Assembly (NCBI GenBank): GCA_016213125.1
Contig: JACRBR010000288.1
Location: 1-9,080, forward strand
Source of the DNA: Chloroflexota bacterium
Lineage (GTDB): Bacteria > Chloroflexota > Dehalococcoidia > DSTF01 > JACRBR01
Length of the DNA: 9,080 nt
Reading direction: 5' to 3'
The notes beneath the pieces were generated by a model. That model was given only the letters and a program-made list of their open reading frames with translations, was not told the DNA's origin and did no database searches. Each line of letters begins with the position of its first letter. Position 1 is the stretch's first letter. The translations under genes and the position numbers were made by a program. Positions 5,401-9,080 of this stretch are shown piece by piece.

Positions 5401-6642
5401 CTAGAACATGTTCGGACAGAACGGCGCGTAGTTGGTGCGCCAGATGCTGTCCCACAGCCGCAGGTCCGCGTCCCGCGACGCCTCCGCCCGCCCGTAGCGC
5501 ACGGCATTCGTCGGCCACACCTGCCCGTACAGGATCTGCGCCAGCGATGACACATCGAGTGTGAGCTGCGGCGACTCCTGGGTGCGCGTCACCGCCGAGC
5601 CCTCGGCTCCCGCCTCCAGCGCCCAGCGACCGGCATTCCACGGGCACATCTCGTCCCGCACCTCGAAGACCACCCGTCCCTCCGCCCCGTACGGACGCAG
5701 CGGCAGCAGCCGCTCCAAATCCAGGATGCGCGCGTGCAGCCAGTCCCGCTGCTGCGCGTGCAGCTCCCGAGGGTCCTGCATGATATGGAAGGCCGGATCG
5801 TCCAGCGGCGCGCAGTCGAAGATGATCCGCGATGCCAGGTCGAACTTCTTCAGGTACTCCCAGATCGCCCGGTACGCCGCCGGCGTCTTGTACACGTAGT
5901 CGCGCACGTAGACCCGCTGTCCCGGCCCGCCCGTGTCCGCCCCAGACGCCAGCCACTTCGCCGCCCACGCGATGTACGCCTGCGGCTCGCCGCCTTCCTC
6001 GTACACCGCCAGGAGGCTCGGCCCCGGGTTCGCGCCGTCGTACGTGCCGCCCGCGTGCACCTGGCTGTCCCACATCGGCTTCGCCCGCCGCAGGTATCCG
6101 TTGCGCGGCGCCATGAACTCGTCGTACATCTCCTGCAGCAGCGGCTGGCCGTCATCCTTCGAGACCTCGCGCCACGTCCCCTTCGCCTCCGGCAGCGACG
6201 GCACGAAGTTCACCCACCGCGGGTCGATCTCGAAGCGCACCGCCGTTGACACGCACGAGTACCCGTACCGCTGGTAGATGCTCGCGATCGACGCCAGCAG
6301 GATCGCCAGCGGCTCCAACTGCTGCTCGTATCGGCGCTTGAAGTCCGTCTCCATGATTTTCCGCAGGTGCCCGCGCCGCCGGTACTGCGGCAGCGTCCCG
6401 ACCACCGTGACGCCCGCCGCGCGCGTGACTCCCCCGTTCAGCCGGTGCTGGAACGGGAACGCCCCGTACGTCGTCGCCAGCTCTCCGTCCTCGAACGCGC
6501 ACAGCGACCACTCCGGCCGCAGCACGAACTCCGCCCGCTCCGGATCGCGCGGCTTCCCCGTGTAGTTCCCGAACACGATCGCCGGCACTCGGTAAAACGC
6601 CTGCTCCTCTTCCTCGCGATACGGCCTGATCTCGAGCGCCAC
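5401..6642 (-). CDS. Eis-like GNAT family N-acetyltransferase
   Basis: The 413-residue product resembles the Eis family (Mycobacterium tuberculosis Eis is about 400 residues): an N-terminal GNAT domain, a second degenerate GNAT domain and a C-terminal sterol-carrier-like domain. The acetyl-CoA loop VVGTLPQYRRRGHLRKIM (residues 80-97) is clear. Eis uses a tyrosine in a R(F/Y)GYG-type motif as general acid; the equivalent here is Y128 in YQRYGYS. In Eis the carboxylate of the C-terminal Phe acts as base, and this protein also ends in Phe (NMF). Eis multi-acetylates amines such as aminoglycosides, but the natural substrate here is unknown. The start is GTG at 6642 with a strong GGAGG (6647-6651) close upstream. 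It is the first gene of a three-gene minus-strand operon with the two kinases. Confidence 0.87.
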   Translation of the reverse strand: MALEIRPYREEEEQAFYRVPAIVFGNYTGKPRDPERAEFVLRPEWSLCAFEDGELATTYGAFPFQHRLNGGVTRAAGVTVVGTLPQYRRRGHLRKIMETDFKRRYEQQLEPLAILLASIASIYQRYGYSCVSTAVRFEIDPRWVNFVPSLPEAKGTWREVSKDDGQPLLQEMYDEFMAPRNGYLRRAKPMWDSQVHAGGTYDGANPGPSLLAVYEEGGEPQAYIAWAAKWLASGADTGGPGQRVYVRDYVYKTPAAYRAIWEYLKKFDLASRIIFDCAPLDDPAFHIMQDPRELHAQQRDWLHARILDLERLLPLRPYGAEGRVVFEVRDEMCPWNAGRWALEAGAEGSAVTRTQESPQLTLDVSSLAQILYGQVWPTNAVRYGRAEASRDADLRLWDSIWRTNYAPFCPNMF

Positions 6643-6646
6643 AAAA

Positions 6647-6678
6647 CCTCCGTTCGATGGATAGACCGGATTCTAGCA
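6647..6678 (-). promoter_or_regulatory. Candidate extended -10 promoter and ribosome binding site for the Eis-like operon
   Basis: On the minus strand TGCTAGAAT (plus coordinates 6670-6678) gives an extended -10 element: a TGn followed by TAGAAT, which matches the consensus at five of six positions. Transcription would then start near 6663. A GGAGG ribosome binding site (6647-6651) lies four bases before the GTG at 6642. No strong -35 is visible, as is common with extended -10 promoters. It would drive the acetyltransferase and both kinases. Confidence 0.42.
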
Positions 6679-6714
6679 GTTGTAGGGTCACCGCGCCGAC
6701 GTCCACCGTCACGT

Positions 6715-6749
6715 GTAGGGGCACGCTGCGGCGTGCCCTCGACCCCTAC
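6715..6749. repeat. Nested palindrome in the divergent promoter region
   Basis: The inner arms GGGCACGC (6719-6726) and GCGTGCCC (6731-6738) enclose a TGCG loop. The outer arms GTAGGGG (6715-6721) and CCCCTAC (6743-6749) are also exact reverse complements, so two mutually exclusive stems are possible. It has the same head (GTAGGGGC) and tail (GCCC) as the elements at 7366-7391 and, slightly changed, 7292-7317. It lies between two divergent genes and could be an operator, but its similarity to elements elsewhere favours a dispersed repeat. Confidence 0.7.
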
Positions 6750-6790
6750 GATCGCACGCCAACAGGCCCTCATCCGGTACGATCACACGC
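6747..6790 (+). promoter_or_regulatory. Direct repeat with candidate leaderless -10 before the Tag-like gene
   Basis: TACGATCGCACGC (6747-6759) and TACGATCACACGC (6778-6790) are 13-bp direct repeats with one mismatch, 31 bp apart (start to start). The second copy ends one base before the ATG at 6792, and its TACGAT (6778-6783) is placed where a -10 box would give a leaderless mRNA. No Shine-Dalgarno is present. The first TACGAT overlaps the end of the nested palindrome. The repeat could be a tandem promoter or a paired protein-binding site; no -35 is evident. Confidence 0.33.
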
Positions 6791-6791
6791 T

Positions 6792-7295
6792 ATGCCCCCA
6801 CGCACCCACGCCCCTGCCGCCGACCCCACCGAGATCTTCCCCTTCCCCGTCGGCCAGACCCCGCCCGACGACCGCGCCTACTTCGAGATGCTCACCTGGT
6901 TCGTCTTCGGCGCCGGCCTGAATTGGAAGGTCATGCGCAACAAGTGGCCCAACTTCCAGAAGGCCTTCCGCAAGTTCAACATCAACGCCGTCGCGAAGTT
7001 CACCGACGCCGACATCGACCGCCTCCTCGCCGACACCGGCATCGTCCGCAACGGCAAGAAGATCACCGGCACCATCGAGAACGCCCGCGAGATCAAGACC
7101 GTCGCGAAAGAGCACGGTGGCATGACGCCCTGGATCCGCTCCTACGGCCCCGATGCCGCCGCCCTCATCAAAGACACCAAGAGGCGTTTCCACCACATCG
7201 GCGATACCACCGCCCGCCTCTTCCTCTCCTGCGCCGGCGCCCTCGAATACCCCACCTGGAAGCCCACCGACCGCCAGCGCCACCGAGATCCGTAA
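6792..7295 (+). CDS. Tag-like (3-methyladenine DNA glycosylase I-like) HhH protein, atypical
   Basis: The 167-residue protein follows the core of 3-methyladenine DNA glycosylase I. It has DDRAYFEMLTWFVFGAGLNW (residues 26-45), then FTDADIDRLLADTGIVRNGKKITGTIENARE (about 70-100), which is the helix-hairpin-helix region, and a later GDTTARLFL helix. Three family hallmarks are missing. There is no N-terminal RCxW...YHDxEWG zinc/recognition segment. F37 occupies the position of E. coli Tag Glu38, which recognises the damaged base. No C-terminal His/Cys zinc ligands are seen. The aligned Trp (W45) is kept. The ATG at 6792 starts just before the alignable region and has no ribosome binding site, so a leaderless transcript is likely. 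The TAA stop overlaps a palindrome, and the last residues (TDRQRHRDP) look unlike the family. Ordinary Tag activity is doubtful. Confidence 0.75.
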   Translation: MPPRTHAPAADPTEIFPFPVGQTPPDDRAYFEMLTWFVFGAGLNWKVMRNKWPNFQKAFRKFNINAVAKFTDADIDRLLADTGIVRNGKKITGTIENAREIKTVAKEHGGMTPWIRSYGPDAAALIKDTKRRFHHIGDTTARLFLSCAGALEYPTWKPTDRQRHRDP

Positions 7296-7317
7296 GGGCG
7301 AGGCACTGCCTCGCCCT
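7295..7317. repeat. Perfect 11-bp palindrome starting at the Tag-like stop codon
   Basis: AGGGCGAGGCA (7295-7305) and TGCCTCGCCCT (7307-7317) are exact reverse complements around one central base. The last A of the TAA stop (7293-7295) is the first base of the palindrome, and the GTAAGGGC head (7292-7299) supplies the stop. It could fold as a strong GC-rich hairpin at the 3' end of the transcript, but there is no T-tract. It shares head and tail with the other intergenic palindromes. Confidence 0.75.
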
Positions 7318-7366
7318 GCAGTCCCACACCCCACCCCTCCATGCCACAGAGCCGCCAGCCCCGGCG

Positions 7367-7391
7367 TAGGGGCGCAGCCTGCTGCGCCCTA
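7367..7391. repeat. Palindrome with GTAGGGGC head (convergent intergenic)
   Basis: GGGCGCAGC (7370-7378) and GCTGCGCCC (7381-7389) pair perfectly around CT. The flanking TAG and TA extend the stem with one bulged G. The head GTAGGGGC (7366-7373) is identical to that of the element at 6715. It lies between the Tag-like gene and a convergent minus-strand gene, where it could also act on 3' ends of both transcripts. Confidence 0.72.
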
Positions 7392-7441
7392 GGCGTCACA
7401 CGACACATCCACATGCGGTAGCGCGACACCGCGAAGTAGCT

Positions 7442-7459
7442 GCGGAGCTTCAGCTCCGC
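7442..7459. repeat. Perfect 8-bp palindrome with GTAGC head
   Basis: GCGGAGCT (7442-7449), a TC centre and AGCTCCGC (7452-7459) form a perfect palindrome, preceded by GTAGCT and followed by CC so that it again ends in GCCC-like sequence (7457-7461 region). It is the third palindrome within 170 bp and differs from the other two in its core, while each keeps internal complementarity. Confidence 0.7.
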
Positions 7460-7514
7460 CCGGTGCATCAAGCCCAGGAAGACCGCTTCATCCGACCCGC
7501 AGCCCCGCGCGCAC

Positions 7515-7790
7515 CTACACCGCCCGCCGGATCGCCGCCACCAACGCCCGCCGTTCCCCCGCCGTCGTCGCCGGAAGCCGCTGCCAGGCCGGCCCCACCT
7601 TCACATCCGCAAAGAACCCCGCAGCGTCCTCAGGGAAATGCAGGAACGCCGACGACCCCCGATAGAACACGCCCCGCCGCTTCTCGACGAGCCCGTCGAC
7701 CGCCCGGATCCGGTCGAGCAGCGGCTCCAGTGCGTCGAGAGCGACGGCGGTAGCGTGCTTCACTCGTCTCGAGACCTCAGTCGATGTCAA
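7515..7790 (-). CDS. Small conserved-looking hypothetical protein (AFLHF motif)
   Basis: I cannot name this protein with confidence. Its core FYRGSSAFLHFPEDAAGFFADVK followed by a WQRLPATTAGERRALVAAI helix resembles small uncharacterised proteins of high-GC bacteria with an AFLHFHEDP-type strand. No catalytic motif, signal peptide or membrane segment is visible. The start is unresolved. A TTG at 7790 (used here, 91 residues) overlaps the upstream gene by 14 bases. A GTG at 7763 has a GAGG about 11 bases upstream and would clear the overlap. A TTG at 7823 gives 102 residues but a deep overlap and no ribosome binding site. It lies directly downstream of the Cys/His gene on the same strand, so co-transcription is likely. 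Confidence 0.6.
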   Translation of the reverse strand: MTSTEVSRRVKHATAVALDALEPLLDRIRAVDGLVEKRRGVFYRGSSAFLHFPEDAAGFFADVKVGPAWQRLPATTAGERRALVAAIRRAV

Positions 7791-8058
7791 CTCGTCCAGC
7801 TTCTCGACAGAAGAAGCAAGCAACCGGTGTGAAGTCGATGTGCTGCTTGAGCCCGCGCAGCAGCTCGTCCAGTTCGCGAGCGCAGTACTTCGTGTAACTC
7901 GTCGTCACACCCGTCCTTGTCTTGTGCAAGTGACCGCAGTCTGAGCGATGAATGCGTGTCCACTTCTCGCCCAGCTCTGACCCATTGCAGACGTAGGCAA
8001 GCCCTTGCTTGAGGTAACGCTCGTAGTCCTTCTGTTGACTCTTCTCAAAGATCTCCAT
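7777..8058 (-). CDS. Small Cys/His-rich hypothetical protein
   Basis: This 93-residue protein has ordered Cys and His residues: C24, HRSDCGHLH (H37, C41, H44), YTKYCA (C59) and a late CFFC pair (C81, C84). The arrangement (a strand with N/C, then HR.xC..L, then TTSYxKxCAxxLDEL, then CxxC) resembles a small uncharacterised domain seen in high-GC bacteria and suggests metal binding, though I cannot assign a named family. A Shine-Dalgarno GAAGG (8065-8069) lies 6 bases before the ATG at 8058. Codons are clearly less GC-biased than in the flanking ybjQ-like gene, hinting at a different origin. It lies 36 bases downstream of the YbjQ-like stop and overlaps or abuts the next hypothetical gene. Confidence 0.65.
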   Translation of the reverse strand: MEIFEKSQQKDYERYLKQGLAYVCNGSELGEKWTRIHRSDCGHLHKTRTGVTTSYTKYCARELDELLRGLKQHIDFTPVACFFCREAGRVDID

Positions 8059-8094
8059 GCGCGCCCTTCGTGGCGACCACCTCGGCGTATACCC

Positions 8095-8409
8095 CTACCC
8101 CAACTTCACCGCGGTCCCCGCCGCCGTCACCATCAGCATCGACCCGCCCACCGTCTCGTAGTCGATGTCCACGCCGACGATCGCGTCCGCACCCAGCTCC
8201 GTCGCCTGCGCCTCCATCTCCGCGATCGCCGTCTCGCGCGCCTTCCGCAGCTCTTTCTCGTACCCCGCCGCGCGCCCGCCCGTGATGTTCCGGATCTGCG
8301 CGCCGATGTCACGGAACACGTTCGCGCCCAGTATGGTCTCGCCCGCGACGACGCCGAGATACTCGCGCACAGGACGGCTTTCGATGGCTGTGGTTGTCGA
8401 GACGATCAT
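8095..8409 (-). CDS. YbjQ/UPF0145 family protein
   Basis: The 104-residue protein matches the YbjQ_1/UPF0145 family over its full length. Hallmarks include GETILGANVFRDIGA (residues 23-37), GGRAAGYEKELRKARETA (44-61) and GADAIVGVDIDYE (73-85). Family members are small (about 100-110 residues), form pentameric rings in solved structures, and have no established biochemical role; some have been linked to metal or stress responses only loosely. The ATG at 8409 has an AGAGGGA ribosome binding site (8413-8419) about 4 bases upstream, and the length is typical. It heads a likely minus-strand cluster with the Cys/His protein and the AFLHF protein. Confidence 0.9.
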   Translation of the reverse strand: MIVSTTTAIESRPVREYLGVVAGETILGANVFRDIGAQIRNITGGRAAGYEKELRKARETAIAEMEAQATELGADAIVGVDIDYETVGGSMLMVTAAGTAVKLG

Positions 8410-8831
8410 GGTTCCCTCTCACGATCTGCGTGCACGACGGGCACGGTCCGGTTTCGGCGATAGCGTAACCCAACACGCCGCGCCCGTGACGCCCCTCGCC
8501 CGCTCTTCAGCGTATGCGCTCTACTCTTATGTGAACCACGGCAGGCTGCCTCCATCCATAGAACGATCCGATGCCGCGCCCCGCCGCCATGCGACTGCTT
8601 TTGCCGGCCGTGTTAAGAACCACGTTTTGTTGTCGATAACGGGCCATTATGTAGGCCCCAACCTCTGCCGGTCCGCCCGCCCCCGCGGTAAAATGCCCCG
8701 GCAGCCACGCCCCCCGTGGCCGCCGCCGGAACGCCGGCAAGGAGCGCGGTTTTCGGCAGAAGTCACCGATGTTCTAGATACGGAATCCGCCGCCGCAGCG
8801 GCGGACTCGCGCAAACAGCTACGAGGGAATC
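8410..8831. other. Non-coding divergent stretch between ybjQ-like and SprT-like genes
   Basis: This 422-bp region should hold the promoters of both divergent genes. It has a visibly AT-richer segment (about 8595-8655), including TTTTGTTGTCGATAAC and CATTATGTA, and a small inverted repeat GGGCC/GGCCC (8641-8645, 8654-8658). A TAAAAT (8689-8694) is a possible plus-strand -10 box with only a weak -35 (CTGCCG, 8665-8670). A long leader of about 135 bases would result. Open frames crossing the region are Arg/Pro-rich and lack any family likeness, so I call no gene. Confidence 0.5.
8786..8805 (+). repeat. Perfect 8-bp GC hairpin upstream of the SprT-like start
   Basis: TCCGCCGC (8786-8793), a CGCA tetraloop and GCGGCGGA (8798-8805) form a perfect stem ending 26 bases before the GTG at 8832. 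If transcribed it lies in the leader of the SprT-like mRNA and could affect its stability or translation. Like the other palindromes here it is intergenic and self-complementary, but it lacks their GTAGGGGC head. Confidence 0.6.
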
Positions 8832-9080
8832 GTGGTCAATCGATCACTCAACGGCGAAGGCTACATGCTCCCGCTCGGCGGCCCGGAGTTCTGGCTCCAG
8901 GCCGAGCTGCAGGACGCCATGGACCGACTCATCCGCTCGCACTTCCGTGATGTCATAACGATGCCGCGCGCTCCCTACCCGCGCCTCGAGCTCAGCGCGC
9001 GCATGACATCGAGCGCCGGCCGCTGCTACCCCGACACCGGCGAGATCAAGCTCGCAACGCTGTACCACCGCGACCACGGC
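8832..9080 (+). CDS. SprT-like zinc-metalloprotease domain protein (5' part, runs off window)
   Basis: An open frame of 83 codons runs to the right edge. It starts at GTG 8832, the first possible start after an in-frame TAG at 8775, with GAGG (8823-8826) five bases upstream. The end of the visible part, YPRLELSARMTSSAGRCYP (about residues 55-73) followed by GEIKLATLY, matches the N-terminal half of SprT-like proteins. There the TSAG segment and an EIxLNP strand precede the HExxH zinc motif. The catalytic HExxH would lie beyond the window, so activity cannot be checked. E. coli SprT is about 165 residues; bacterial relatives are poorly characterised, while eukaryotic Spartan cleaves DNA-protein crosslinks. 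The assignment rests on one half-domain. Confidence 0.65.
   Translation, partial: MVNRSLNGEGYMLPLGGPEFWLQAELQDAMDRLIRSHFRDVITMPRAPYPRLELSARMTSSAGRCYPDTGEIKLATLYHRDHG

Larger units (their letters stand above)
7318..7514. other. Convergent non-coding stretch with palindromes
   Basis: No gene is supported between the Tag-like stop region and the stop of the minus-strand hypothetical at 7515. The stretch carries two of the three neighbouring palindromes (7367-7391 and 7442-7459), plus a weak 5-bp inverted repeat GCGGT/ACCGC (7415-7432). Open frames crossing it are Pro/Arg-rich and have no family resemblance. No T-tract terminator is visible, so the palindromes are the only candidates for transcript-end structures on either strand. 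Confidence 0.6.

Noticed and set aside
4224..5564. 446-codon plus-strand open frame opposite the second kinase
   Set aside because: Its length reflects high GC only. The Arg/His/Leu-rich product is the antisense shadow of a kinase with complete HGDYR..N and DWQ motifs.
7295..7459. CRISPR array
   Set aside because: Three palindromes are clustered, but they have different cores, unequal spacing and no identical repeat-spacer pattern, and there is no cas gene nearby.
8507..8740. 77-codon minus-strand open frame in the non-coding stretch
   Set aside because: It is the only substantial frame in the spacer but has Arg-rich, motif-free sequence and no convincing ribosome binding site. It remains possible but is unsupported.
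8165..8950. 261-codon plus-strand open frame over ybjQ-like, the spacer and the SprT-like start
   Set aside because: It is antisense to the YbjQ-like gene and out of frame with the SprT-like gene; it has no family likeness.

Overview
This is a high-GC bacterial window with strong C/G preference at third codon positions. It is densely coding, has frequent GTG/TTG starts and ATGA-type overlaps, and has several starts that look leaderless. An Eis-type acetyltransferase, a PPOX-class protein, DinB-family proteins and leaderless-looking promoters together would suit Chloroflexota or Actinomycetota. No marker gene settles this, so the taxon is a weak inference. No tRNA, rRNA, CRISPR array, transposase or phage gene is visible.

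Left part, plus strand. The last codons of a Lys/Ala-rich protein (3-62) are followed by two adjacent perfect hairpins. Next comes a tightly coupled four-gene run: DinB-like protein with a C-terminal Cys4 tail (218-982), second DinB-like protein (982-1458), PPOX-class flavin/F420-type protein (1472-1927) and HAD phosphatase (1924-2637). A HicB-HicA toxin-antitoxin pair in antitoxin-first order (2680-3144), with its own candidate leaderless promoter, closes this arm.

Middle, minus strand. An operon read from 6642 down to 3148 encodes an Eis-like GNAT acetyltransferase and then two paralogous APH/ecdysteroid-kinase-fold phosphotransferases. It ends 3 bp from the hicA stop, in convergent orientation.

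Right part. A 149-bp divergent spacer separates the acetyltransferase from a plus-strand Tag-like (3-methyladenine glycosylase I-like) HhH protein (6792-7295), which lacks the family's recognition glutamate and zinc ligands. A non-coding stretch with three perfect or near-perfect palindromes follows. Then come three small minus-strand genes: a conserved hypothetical, a small Cys/His protein and a YbjQ/UPF0145 protein. After a 422-bp non-coding stretch, the 5' part of a SprT-like gene runs off the right edge.

Two features are the most unusual. One is a set of short intergenic palindromes that share a head (GTAGGGGC-like) and tail (GCCC) but have different, self-complementary cores; one begins at the stop codon of the Tag-like gene. 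The other is the clustering of small-molecule-modifying families (tandem DinB, PPOX, HAD, Eis-like GNAT, tandem APH-fold kinases), each of two families being tandemly duplicated. A joint detoxification role is possible but is inference only.
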